The notes beneath the pieces are model-generated. The model was not told the origin of the DNA, made no database searches, and saw nothing but the letters and a program-made list of their open reading frames with translations. This document shows positions 1-8,082 of a stretch of DNA of 9,528 nt, one piece after another (position 1 is the first letter of the stretch; the number at the start of each line of letters is the position of its first letter). The position numbers were made by a program, and so were the translations under genes. The stretch spans positions 1-9,528 of the forward strand of contig CALIIG010000035.1 of the NCBI GenBank assembly GCA_938018155.1, written 5' to 3'. This stretch comes from an uncultured Prevotella sp. (GTDB lineage: Bacteria; Bacteroidota; Bacteroidia; Bacteroidales; Bacteroidaceae).

Positions 1-1
1 A

Positions 2-127
2 GAGATTTGGCCTAACGATGACGATTCGGAAAATCCCTTGATGAACAAGGAAGAACTCGATTATACTTTAGGAAACGTAATGGGTGAAGAAGCTAAGGAA
101 GCAAGCTCTGGGCTGAATAGCAAATAA
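2..127 (+). CDS. mraZ: MraZ, C-terminal fragment (5' end outside window)
   Basis: The frame from base 2 is open to a TAA at 125-127 and encodes the last 41 residues of a protein that begins outside the window. It starts with EIW, which matches the end of the second AbrB-like half of MraZ. An acidic stretch (PNDDDSENP) follows, then PLMNKEELDYTLGNVMGEE, which resembles the helical tail I recall from Bacteroidota MraZ proteins. MraZ is a DNA-binding protein that coats repeats in the promoter of its own dcw operon and represses it in E. coli; that role here is inferred from the family. The position directly before rsmH is the canonical one and is the strongest support. The DNA-binding part and the promoter it would bind lie upstream of the window, so neither can be assessed. 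Confidence 0.85.
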   Translation, partial: EIWPNDDDSENPLMNKEELDYTLGNVMGEEAKEASSGLNSK

Positions 128-152
128 TCTCATACAGTATAGCATCACAACA

Positions 153-1124
153 ATGGCAAATACTTCAGAGGTTTATCATGTTCCTGTTCTCCTGAAAGAG
201 AGCGTTGACGGACTTAATATTAAGCCTGACGGTATTTACGTAGACGTAACTTTCGGAGGCGGAGGCCATTCCCGCGAAATTCTATCACGCATGGGTACAA
301 ACGGTCACCTCTTTAGCTTTGACCAGGATGCCGATGCAGAGAACAATATTTTTGAACATGAGACCAACAATATAAGCCATACGAACAAACAAAAAGCCAA
401 ACGCTTTGTTGACGACAGCCGGTTTACGTTTGTCCGTTCCAATTTCAGGTATCTGAAAAACTGGATGCAATACTATGGCATAAAACATATTGACGGACTT
501 CTTGGCGATTTAGGCGTCTCGAGTCATCATTTTGATGATGAGAGCCGTGGCTTCTCATTTCGTTTCGATGCACCGCTCGACATGCGTATGAATAAACGTG
601 CAGGAAAAACAGCTGCGGATATTATTAATGAGTATGATGAAGAACAACTGGCAAAATTGTTTTATCTTTACGGCGAGTTAAGGAACTCACGTCGAATTGC
701 TTCTGCCCTTGTTGCTGCCCGGAAACAGAATGCCATTGTAACAACGAGCGACTTTATTCATGCTATTGAGCCTCTTTTTAAACGGGAACGTGAAAAGAAA
801 GACATGGCCAAACTGTTTCAGGCATTGCGCATTGAGGTTAATCATGAGATGACTGCATTGAAGAAAATGCTCACGTCGGCGACAGGTTTGCTGACTCCGG
901 GTGGCCGGCTAAGCATTATTACATACCACTCTTTGGAGGACCGTATTGTAAAAAATATCATGAAAACCGGAAATATAGAGGGAAAAGCAGAGCAAGATTT
1001 CTTCGGTCGTATTGAAAGTCCATATAAACTTATAAATAATAAGGTAATTACTCCATCAGATAACGAGTTGAGCTTAAATCCCCGAAGCAGAAGTGCAAAA
1101 CTAAGAATTGCAGAACGAAAATGA
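153..1124 (+). CDS. rsmH: 16S rRNA (cytosine(1402)-N(4))-methyltransferase RsmH
   Basis: RsmH (MraW) transfers a methyl group from S-adenosylmethionine to N4 of C1402 in 16S rRNA, tuning the ribosomal P site; it acts in the cytoplasm. The 323-residue protein is near the usual family length. It shows HVPVLL (9-14), the SAM-binding loop VDVTFGGGGHS (30-40), FDQD (56-59), DLGVSS (119-124), RGFSFR with PLDMRM (132-146), FQALRIEVNHEM (222-233), YHSLEDR (258-264) and the C-terminal NPRSRSAKLR (309-318). Residues about 62-90, after the SAM loop, form a charged stretch that appears longer than in E. coli. The ATG at 153 puts HVPVLL at the expected distance from the N-terminus. It lies 25 bases after mraZ with no clear Shine-Dalgarno motif. 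Its stop overlaps the next start (ATGA), suggesting translational coupling. Confidence 0.97.
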   Translation: MANTSEVYHVPVLLKESVDGLNIKPDGIYVDVTFGGGGHSREILSRMGTNGHLFSFDQDADAENNIFEHETNNISHTNKQKAKRFVDDSRFTFVRSNFRYLKNWMQYYGIKHIDGLLGDLGVSSHHFDDESRGFSFRFDAPLDMRMNKRAGKTAADIINEYDEEQLAKLFYLYGELRNSRRIASALVAARKQNAIVTTSDFIHAIEPLFKREREKKDMAKLFQALRIEVNHEMTALKKMLTSATGLLTPGGRLSIITYHSLEDRIVKNIMKTGNIEGKAEQDFFGRIESPYKLINNKVITPSDNELSLNPRSRSAKLRIAERK

Positions 1125-1588
1125 ACGAACAGTCTGACATAGACATCACGAAGAACACCTGCTCACCGAAGAAAATTGGCGAGTCAGAAGAATTAGGCGA
1201 GGAGCTTTCACTTAAGGAAGTTATCCAGGAACAGGCCATTGAAGACGAAGCCCCACTATCGAGTAAGTTCTCTTTAAGAAAGATTCTTGGTGGTGATTTA
1301 CTGAATACAGGTGCTATCCGCCGCCAGATATGGCTGTTTTTGCTCATCGGCTTTTTCTGTCTGCTTTACATTGCCAACCGTTACAGCTGCCAGAAGGATA
1401 TTATAGAAATAGATAAACTGCAGACAGAATTATCTGATGCAAAATACAAGGCATTGTCAAGTAGCAGCCAACTCACTGAAAAAAGCCGAATGAGCAACGT
1501 AATTGATCTGCTTAAAAATAATAAAGACACCACCCTTAAGATTGCTAATCAGCCACCTTATATAATTAATGTACCCGAAGGCGAATAA
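1121..1588 (+). CDS. ftsL: FtsL-like bitopic cell division protein
   Basis: This is a 155-residue single-pass membrane protein placed between rsmH and ftsI, where FtsL is encoded in most dcw clusters. Residues 1-69 are hydrophilic and acidic in the first half, with a basic patch (SLRK, RR) just before the membrane, which fits a cytoplasmic N-terminus. The membrane segment is about residues 70-86 (IWLFLLIGFFCLLYIAN). Residues about 91-125 could form a short coiled coil, and a roughly 30-residue tail ends in VPEGE. FtsL normally bridges to DivIC/FtsB and activates the FtsW-FtsI synthase; that role is inferred from topology and position because FtsL sequences are very divergent. The family I recall is the Bacteroidota FtsL-like family. 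The long cytoplasmic region is larger than in E. coli FtsL. It overlaps rsmH by 4 bases and ends 2 bases before ftsI. Confidence 0.82.
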   Translation: MNEQSDIDITKNTCSPKKIGESEELGEELSLKEVIQEQAIEDEAPLSSKFSLRKILGGDLLNTGAIRRQIWLFLLIGFFCLLYIANRYSCQKDIIEIDKLQTELSDAKYKALSSSSQLTEKSRMSNVIDLLKNNKDTTLKIANQPPYIINVPEGE

Positions 1589-1590
1589 AT

Positions 1591-3759
1591 ATGAGTAAGT
1601 TCGACCATAATAAAATCATGCCACGATACAGCTTCATCTCGTTTATACTGATGTTTGTTGTATTACTTGTCATTGGAAGAGCGGGTTACATTATGACCGT
1701 CAAGAAGGGCTATTGGATGAAAGTTGCCGACCGGGTAAAGCGGGATAGTGTAGAGGTACAACCGGCACGAGGAAACATTTTGAGCTGTGACGGTCAGCTG
1801 TTAGCCTCGTCTTTGCCCGAGTTTAAAATATTTATGGACTTCCAGCAGCTCCATGAGGCAGGCAACGACTCCTTATGGGACGATAAGCTGGACAGCATTT
1901 GCAACGGACTGCACGCCATATTCCCCGAGAAAAGCGCACAGGCTTTTAAGGCCGAGCTGAAAAAAGGACAACGCAGTAACAAAAGGCGTCATTGGCCAAT
2001 ATGGCCCTATCGTATTAACTATAATACGTACAGTGAAGTAAAAATGCTTCCTGTTTTCAAACTTTCAAAGCTGCAAAGTGGCTTCCATGAAGATGAATTG
2101 AATGCCCGCGAGCGTCCATACGGCACACTGGCAGGACGTACTGTGGGTGACATGTTTGCAGCAAAGGATGAAGGTCGTACGCCAAGATGCGGGCTCGAAC
2201 TTTCTTATGACTCTCTGTTACGAGGCACAACGGGTATCGTTAGCCGAAGAAAGGTACTGAATAAATATCTGAATATTACCGACACTCCGCCTATCAACGG
2301 TAGCGACATCATCACCACCATCGATGTAAACATGCAGGATTTGGCCGAAAGAGCGATTATTAACAAGCTCAAGGAGGTTGGGGGCAACACTGGTGTAGCC
2401 ATTGTTATGGAGGTAAAAACGGGAGATATTAAGGCCATTGTAAACATGGAAAAGTGTGTAGATGGCGAATATCGTGAAATCAAAAACCATGCAGTGAGCG
2501 ACCTTATCGAGCCTGGCTCAGTGTTTAAAACGGCTTCTGTCATGGTGGCATTGGAAGATGGGGTGTGTGATACTTCAATGACGATTGCCACAGGAGATGG
2601 TAAATGGCGCGTCTATGGGCGATATATGAAAGACAGTAACTGGATACAGGGAGGACATGGAACCATTAGTCTGGGCGAGGCTATGGAATTAAGCTCCAAT
2701 ATTGGCATCAGTTACGTAATTGATAAATTCTATCATAACAATCCCGAAAAATTTGTACGGGGCATCTATCGCACTGGTATCAACGACCCTAACATACGCA
2801 TTCCTATCGTCGGACACGCCACACCGCAGATACGAATGCCCAGGCGTTTCCCGAACGGACAATGGAGAAACTGGAGTAAAACTGCCCTTATGTGGATGAG
2901 CATAGGCTACGAAACGCAAATCCCCCCTATCTACACGCTTACCTTTTACAATGCAATTGCCAATGGAGGACGCATGATGCAGCCACGTTTTGTGAAAGCA
3001 GCAGTTATGAATGGCGATACCATCGCTGAGTTTCCACCCGAGGTTGTGAAGGGGCGTGAGCAAATAGCATCCGAGAAAACCATCAAAATTATCCAGGATT
3101 TACTTCGTCGTGTCGTTGTCAAAGGAACAGGGAAGAGAGCCAACACACACAATTTCTATATTTGTGGAAAGACCGGAACTGCCATGATTGCACGCAACGG
3201 CAGTTATAAAGGCATGCCAAACCACCTGCTTAGCTTTGCCGGATGGTTCGGAACAAAAGAACAACCGCTATACAGTTGTATCGTATGTATACAGAAAACT
3301 GGTATACCAGCGTTCGGCTGGATGAGCGCAGAGGCTTTCCGTGACATTGCTGAAGGCATCATGGCAAAATATGTAAAGTATGACATTTCTGATGCACGCG
3401 ACCCCTCATCAGTGCCTATTCCCGACGTAAAGGCAGGCAATATCTTGTCGGCCGACTATGTTTTGTCAAGATTAGGAATCAATACACACACCAACTTTAC
3501 ATCGAACTTTAACATATCCAAACCCGTATGGGGTATAGCCGAAAGGCGTAAAGGCTGCGTTATGCTACAAAAAAGGAATGACACGGGAGCACGTCGTATG
3601 CCTGACGTTATAGGCATGGGAGCACGCGACGCCGTTTATTTAATTGAGAAACGAGGGGTAAAATGCCGACTGAAAGGCCGTGGAAAGGTTGCAGAGCAAA
3701 GCTTAGAGGCAGGCCATCTCATTAAAAAAGGTGAGGTGTGTGTGCTTACACTCGATTAA
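1591..3759 (+). CDS. ftsI: Division-specific penicillin-binding protein (class B transpeptidase) with C-terminal PASTA domain
   Basis: This is the septal D,D-transpeptidase (PBP3/PbpB type), which cross-links new peptidoglycan together with FtsW. The 722-residue protein has one N-terminal membrane anchor at about 13-34, with the rest periplasmic. The pedestal or dimerisation region carries PARGNILSCDGQLLASS (58-74) and RPYGTLAGRTVG (175-186). The transpeptidase domain has all three active-site motifs: SVFK (S310 nucleophile, K313), SSN (368-370) and KTGT (527-530). MSIGYETQIPP (436-446) and NAIANGG (454-460) are also typical. A PASTA domain occupies about 668-722 (RMPDVIGMGARDAVYLIEKR); a stretch from IPDV (610) to about 640 may be a degenerate second copy. 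E. coli FtsI lacks PASTA, whereas Bacteroidota division PBPs commonly have it. No catalytic residue is missing. It starts 2 bases after the ftsL-like stop. Confidence 0.95.
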   Translation: MSKFDHNKIMPRYSFISFILMFVVLLVIGRAGYIMTVKKGYWMKVADRVKRDSVEVQPARGNILSCDGQLLASSLPEFKIFMDFQQLHEAGNDSLWDDKLDSICNGLHAIFPEKSAQAFKAELKKGQRSNKRRHWPIWPYRINYNTYSEVKMLPVFKLSKLQSGFHEDELNARERPYGTLAGRTVGDMFAAKDEGRTPRCGLELSYDSLLRGTTGIVSRRKVLNKYLNITDTPPINGSDIITTIDVNMQDLAERAIINKLKEVGGNTGVAIVMEVKTGDIKAIVNMEKCVDGEYREIKNHAVSDLIEPGSVFKTASVMVALEDGVCDTSMTIATGDGKWRVYGRYMKDSNWIQGGHGTISLGEAMELSSNIGISYVIDKFYHNNPEKFVRGIYRTGINDPNIRIPIVGHATPQIRMPRRFPNGQWRNWSKTALMWMSIGYETQIPPIYTLTFYNAIANGGRMMQPRFVKAAVMNGDTIAEFPPEVVKGREQIASEKTIKIIQDLLRRVVVKGTGKRANTHNFYICGKTGTAMIARNGSYKGMPNHLLSFAGWFGTKEQPLYSCIVCIQKTGIPAFGWMSAEAFRDIAEGIMAKYVKYDISDARDPSSVPIPDVKAGNILSADYVLSRLGINTHTNFTSNFNISKPVWGIAERRKGCVMLQKRNDTGARRMPDVIGMGARDAVYLIEKRGVKCRLKGRGKVAEQSLEAGHLIKKGEVCVLTLD

Positions 3760-3807
3760 CACCATATCATCGTCTTAATAGAAAACACATCTAATAACGA
3801 TAACAAT

Positions 3808-5259
3808 ATGAAATTACTGGAACTGCTGAAAAACATTAAGCCCTCGATTATAGAGGGTAACACCGACATAGAAATATCTGGTGTTAATATCGATTCAAGG
3901 AAAATCAAGGACGGACACTTGTTCATTGCCATGAAAGGTACACAGGTAGACGGGCATCATTTCATCGATAAAGCCATCACATTAGGAGCCAAAGCCGTTC
4001 TCTGTGAGGACATGCCGCAAGAGAAAAAGGACGGAGTCTGCTATGTTCAAGTAGATTCAACCGAAGACGCAGTGGGCAAAGTGGCTACGCTCTTCTATGG
4101 CGACCCTTCCAAACACCTAAAGATTGTTGGCGTAACGGGCACGAATGGCAAAACAACTATCGCCACCTTATTATATAATATGTTCAGGAAATTTGGTTAT
4201 AAGGCAGGCCTGTTATCAACCGTCTGCAATTATATTGATGACCGAGAAGTGCCTGCAGACCACACAACGCCAGATCCAATTGAACTCAACGAACTGCTAA
4301 GCGAAATGGCAAAAGCCGGTTGTGAGTATGCGTTCATGGAATGTTCGAGCCATGCCATACACCAAAAGCGCATCGGAGGACTGAAATTCGCCGGTGGCAT
4401 TTTTACGAATTTAACCCGTGACCACCTCGACTACCATAAAACTTTTGAAAATTATCGCAATGCCAAAAAGGCTTTCTTTGACGGCCTTCCCAAAACAGCC
4501 TTTGCCATTACCAATGCTGATGACCGCAATGGTATGGTGATGGTGCAGAACACCAAGGCAACAATCAGAACCTATTCAACCTGCCAGATGGCCGACTTTA
4601 GGGCGCGCATCATTGAGATGCACTTCGCAGGCATGTACCTTGATATAGACGGACACGAGGTGGGTGTGCAATTTATCGGTAAATTTAACGTCAGCAACCT
4701 GCTGGCTGTATATGCTGCAGCCCGAATGTTAGGCAAACAACCTGAAGAAATTCTTGTTGCTATGAGCACACTTCACAGCGTGAGTGGCAGACTCGAACCT
4801 ATACAAAGTCCTGACGGTTTCACTGCCATCGTCGACTATGCACATACTCCTGATGCACTCGAAAACGTGTTAAATGCCATCCACGAAGTGCTGAACGGCA
4901 AAGGGAAAGTCATTACTGTATGCGGTGCAGGAGGCAATCGCGACAAAGGAAAGCGTCCACTCATGGCACAAGAAGCCGTTAAACAGAGCGATCGCGTGAT
5001 TATAACCAGCGATAATCCTCGTTCTGAAGACCCTCAAGACATTATTAATGACATGGTTGCAGGGCTTAACAAAGAAGATATGAAAAAAGTAATCACTATC
5101 ACCGACCGTAAGGAAGCCATTAAAACGGCGTGTATGATGGCACAAAAGGGCGATGTAATTCTCGTTGCCGGTAAGGGCCATGAGACCTACCAGGAGATTA
5201 AAGGTGTAAAGCATCATTTCGACGACAAGGAAGTTTTACACGAAATTTTCGGAAACTAA
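3808..5259 (+). CDS. murE: UDP-N-acetylmuramoyl-L-alanyl-D-glutamate--2,6-diaminopimelate ligase (MurE)
   Basis: MurE is the cytoplasmic ATP-dependent ligase that adds the third residue to UDP-MurNAc-L-Ala-D-Glu. The 483-residue length is normal. The N-terminal substrate domain includes [20 protein letters not shown] (25-44). The ATP P-loop is [10 protein letters not shown] (108-117), DHTTPDP lies at 151-157 and [12 protein letters not shown] at 199-210. K220 in NAKKAF is the likely carbamylated lysine. [12 protein letters not shown] (373-384) and GKGHETYQ (455-462) mark the C-terminal domain. DNPR (402-405) is the family signature for meso-diaminopimelate rather than L-lysine, so the peptidoglycan is predicted to be of the meso-DAP type. 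The gene starts 48 bases after ftsI; the ATG follows an A-rich ATAACAAT leader rather than a Shine-Dalgarno motif. Confidence 0.97.
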   Translation: MKLLELLKNIKPSIIEGNTDIEISGVNIDSRKIKDGHLFIAMKGTQVDGHHFIDKAITLGAKAVLCEDMPQEKKDGVCYVQVDSTEDAVGKVATLFYGDPSKHLKIVGVTGTNGKTTIATLLYNMFRKFGYKAGLLSTVCNYIDDREVPADHTTPDPIELNELLSEMAKAGCEYAFMECSSHAIHQKRIGGLKFAGGIFTNLTRDHLDYHKTFENYRNAKKAFFDGLPKTAFAITNADDRNGMVMVQNTKATIRTYSTCQMADFRARIIEMHFAGMYLDIDGHEVGVQFIGKFNVSNLLAVYAAARMLGKQPEEILVAMSTLHSVSGRLEPIQSPDGFTAIVDYAHTPDALENVLNAIHEVLNGKGKVITVCGAGGNRDKGKRPLMAQEAVKQSDRVIITSDNPRSEDPQDIINDMVAGLNKEDMKKVITITDRKEAIKTACMMAQKGDVILVAGKGHETYQEIKGVKHHFDDKEVLHEIFGN

Positions 5260-5367
5260 ATCTTATATTACACAACTATGCCTAATACAGACATAGCCTG
5301 ATAACAGGGTGTTTTCATTTCTTGCATTGCACAAATACCCATCATTTCATATCAAAATCCATAACAA

Positions 5368-6639
5368 ATGGTATATTATCTTTTTCGCTTTTTAGAGCAG
5401 TTTGGTGTATCCGGAGCCGGTCTTTGGAGTTATATATCCTTTAGAGCTCTGTTGGCACTTATCTTTTCGCTGATTATTTCGGCCTGGTTCGGCGAAAGAT
5501 TTATTAAGTATCTCAAAAGCAAACAAATTACAGAAACCCAGCGCGACGCCAAAATCGATCCCTTCGGTGTAAATAAAGTAGGCGTACCTTCGATGGGAGG
5601 AGTTATTCTTATCGTTTCCATCCTCATCCCCGTACTGTTGCTTGGCCGTCTCCGTAACATATATCTTATACTGATGATCATCGCAACGGTATGGCTTGGA
5701 TTCCTTGGAGGGATGGACGATTACATCAAAATTTTTCATCGAAACAAAGAGGGACTCAAGGGAAAATACAAGATAATCGGACAAATTGGCATCGGTCTTA
5801 TTGTTGGAATAGTGCTTTGGAGCTCGCCCGATGTGAAGATAAATGAGAATATTGCCATCGAAAACCAAAACGGACAAGAAGTTGTTGTCAAGCACAGAGC
5901 GGTGGCACATAAGTCGCTTAAAACCACAATCCCGTTTATCAAAGGTCATAATCTCGACTACTCGCAAATCACATCGGTATTCGGTAAGCACAGAGTGGCT
6001 GCCGGATGGGTTCTGTTTGTCATCATGACTATTCTTGTAGTTACGGCCGTTAGCAACGGTGCCAACCTCAATGATGGCATGGATGGCATGTGTGCAGGCA
6101 ACTCAGCTATCATTGGTGTCGCCCTTGGCATCCTGGCTTATGTCAGTTCACATATCCAGTTTGCGGCGTATCTGAATATTATGTACATCCCGGGATCGCA
6201 GGAATTAGTAGTATTTTTGTGTGCCTTTATAGGCGCATTAATCGGTTTTCTCTGGTATAACGCCTATCCGGCACAGGTATTTATGGGCGACACCGGCTCG
6301 CTAACCATTGGCGGTATCATTGGTGTAACCGCAGTTATCATACATAAAGAGCTGCTGTTGCCTATCCTTTGCGGGATATTTTTTGTTGAAAGCCTCAGCG
6401 TTATTCTTCAAGTTTGGTATTACAAACTGGGAAAACGACGTGGCATTAAGCAGCGAATCTTTAAACGTACACCCATACATGACAACTTCCGTGTTACCGA
6501 TTCGCAGCTCGAACCCGACTGTAAGTATCTTATTAAAAGTCCTCATTCGCCCAAACATGAGGCAAAAATTACCATTCGTTTTTGGATAATCACTATTATT
6601 TTAGCTGTATTTACCATCATCACACTAAAAATAAGGTAA
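5368..6639 (+). CDS. mraY: Phospho-N-acetylmuramoyl-pentapeptide-transferase (MraY)
   Basis: MraY is the polytopic inner-membrane enzyme that joins phospho-MurNAc-pentapeptide to undecaprenyl phosphate, making lipid I. At 423 residues it is about 60 longer than E. coli MraY. Conserved parts include GVPSMGGVI (72-80), the DD pair in GFLGGMDDYIK (D117, D118), KYKIIGQ (133-139), NGANLNDGMDG (230-240, with D236 the probable catalytic or metal-contacting Asp) and NAYPAQVFMGDTGSL (298-312). Two things are unusual. There is a hydrophilic insertion at about 154-207 between membrane segments. The cytoplasmic PxHHH motif reads PIHDNF (369-374), so only the first histidine is kept, and about 26 further residues precede the last membrane segment (KITIRFWIIT). 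The insertion and variant are probably typical of the lineage. Several hydrophobic segments fit about ten membrane helices. The 108-base gap from murE is the largest gap between complete genes in the cluster. Confidence 0.96.
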   Translation: MVYYLFRFLEQFGVSGAGLWSYISFRALLALIFSLIISAWFGERFIKYLKSKQITETQRDAKIDPFGVNKVGVPSMGGVILIVSILIPVLLLGRLRNIYLILMIIATVWLGFLGGMDDYIKIFHRNKEGLKGKYKIIGQIGIGLIVGIVLWSSPDVKINENIAIENQNGQEVVVKHRAVAHKSLKTTIPFIKGHNLDYSQITSVFGKHRVAAGWVLFVIMTILVVTAVSNGANLNDGMDGMCAGNSAIIGVALGILAYVSSHIQFAAYLNIMYIPGSQELVVFLCAFIGALIGFLWYNAYPAQVFMGDTGSLTIGGIIGVTAVIIHKELLLPILCGIFFVESLSVILQVWYYKLGKRRGIKQRIFKRTPIHDNFRVTDSQLEPDCKYLIKSPHSPKHEAKITIRFWIITIILAVFTIITLKIR

Positions 6640-6698
6640 CGGCTTTATGTTTAAAATATAGGAACACCCCGTCATTATAAGAACACGATTTAGACAAA

Positions 6699-8030
6699 AT
6701 GAAAAGAATAGTAGTATTGGGAGCCGGGGAAAGCGGCGCAGGAGCTGCCGTGCTGGCCAGACAAAAGGGATTTGATGTATTTGTATCTGACATGTCGGCC
6801 ATTCATGAAAAGTATAAGAAAATACTCGATGACCATCATATTGAATGGGAGGAAGGTCACCACACTGAAGAGAAAATTCTCAATGCCGACGAAGTTATCA
6901 AAAGCCCGGGAATACCCAAAGAGGCTCCGATGATTCAGAAATTGCTCAAACAAAACACGCCGATTATCAGCGAAATTGAGTTTGCAGGCCGTTACACCCG
7001 GTCGAAAATGATTTGTATTACCGGCAGCAACGGCAAAACAACAACTACTTCTCTGATATACCACATTTTTAAATCGGCAGGCATTGATGCCGGTCTGGCA
7101 GGCAATATAGGCCGTAGTTTAGCCCTCCAGGTGGCTGAAGACCCGCACGAATATTATATTATCGAACTGAGTTCGTTCCAGCTCGACAACATGTATAGCT
7201 TTCATGCCAACACCGCTATTTTGCTAAACATCACGCCCGACCACCTCGACCGTTACGACTTCAAGTTTGAAAACTATGCCGATGCCAAAATGCGCATCAC
7301 ACAAAACCAAACTCCTGACGACTACTTTATTTACTGGAACGACGACCCCGTCATCAAAAAGGAATTAGAAAAAGTAAACGTTCAGGCAACCTTATGCCCG
7401 TTCTCCGAATTTAAAGAGCACGGAAGCGTGGGCTATTTAGACAGGGAAGAGTATACCCTTACCTATCCTTCACCGTTCCAAATGCCACAGGACGATTTGA
7501 GCCTTACGGGCAAACACAACGTATATAACAGCCTGGCAGCGGGTCTCGCAGCCCATATCGCAGGTATCAAACCAGACGTAATACGTAAAAGTTTAGGCGA
7601 TTTTCCCGGAGTAGAACACCGTCTCGAAAAGGTGTGCAAGGTTAAAGGTGTACAGTATATCAACGATTCGAAAGCCACAAATGTGGATGCCTGCTGGTAT
7701 GCGCTGGAAAGTATGCGCACGCCTACCGTACTTATTCTCGGCGGAAAAGACAAGGGAAACGATTACAAACATATCTACAGCCTTGTAAAACAAAAGTGTA
7801 AGGCTCTGGTTTTCTTAGGTGCTGACAACACAAAACTGCACGAAAACTTCGACAATTTCGGCATCCCCATACGCGATACACACAATATGAAGGATTGCGT
7901 TCAGGCATGCTACGAAATGGCTGCCGACGGCGACACCGTACTTCTGTCACCTTGTTGTGCCAGCTTCGACCTGTTTCATAACATGGAAGACCGCGGTGAG
8001 CAGTTTAAAGCATGCGTCAGAAGTTTGTAG
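6699..8030 (+). CDS. murD: UDP-N-acetylmuramoyl-L-alanine--D-glutamate ligase (MurD)
   Basis: MurD is the cytoplasmic ATP-dependent ligase that adds D-glutamate to UDP-MurNAc-L-Ala, the step before MurE. The 443-residue length is normal. The N-terminal Rossmann-like domain begins VVLGAGESGAGAA (5-17), with KSPGIP at 68-73. The ATP-binding region is ITGSNGKTTTTSLIYHI (107-123), followed by GNIG (135-138) and ELSSFQLD (156-163). ITPDHLDRY lies at 178-186, and K197 in DAKMRI is the probable carbamylated lysine. GVEHRLE (304-310), NDSKATNVDA (322-331), GGKDKG (348-353) and LLSPCCASFDLF (415-426) mark the rest. The last motif has CC where most homologues have AC. The stop is 52 bases before ftsW. 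The ATG at 6699 leads straight into the first beta strand, and the leader TAGACAAA lacks a Shine-Dalgarno motif. Confidence 0.97.
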   Translation: MKRIVVLGAGESGAGAAVLARQKGFDVFVSDMSAIHEKYKKILDDHHIEWEEGHHTEEKILNADEVIKSPGIPKEAPMIQKLLKQNTPIISEIEFAGRYTRSKMICITGSNGKTTTTSLIYHIFKSAGIDAGLAGNIGRSLALQVAEDPHEYYIIELSSFQLDNMYSFHANTAILLNITPDHLDRYDFKFENYADAKMRITQNQTPDDYFIYWNDDPVIKKELEKVNVQATLCPFSEFKEHGSVGYLDREEYTLTYPSPFQMPQDDLSLTGKHNVYNSLAAGLAAHIAGIKPDVIRKSLGDFPGVEHRLEKVCKVKGVQYINDSKATNVDACWYALESMRTPTVLILGGKDKGNDYKHIYSLVKQKCKALVFLGADNTKLHENFDNFGIPIRDTHNMKDCVQACYEMAADGDTVLLSPCCASFDLFHNMEDRGEQFKACVRSL

Positions 8031-8082
8031 GCAACAATGCAATGACAAACCCGAAACAACATCCTGATTCGGAAATATAAAC

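Noticed and set aside
5307..5340. Weak inverted repeat (GGGTGTTT with AAATACCC) in the murE-mraY gap
   Set aside because: The stem is 8 pairs including one G-U, with an 18-base loop and no T-run after it. It is too weak to call a terminator or regulatory hairpin. No clear gene was seen in this 108-base gap.
5392..5991. 199-codon open frame on the minus strand
   Set aside because: It lies inside mraY, which is well supported on the plus strand, and the translated protein shows no recognisable motif.
6640..6698. Possible Bacteroidota promoter (TATGTTTA, near the TAnnTTTG -7 motif) before murD
   Set aside because: The last base does not match and no TTG -33 element sits at the right distance, so chance is as likely in such AT-rich DNA.
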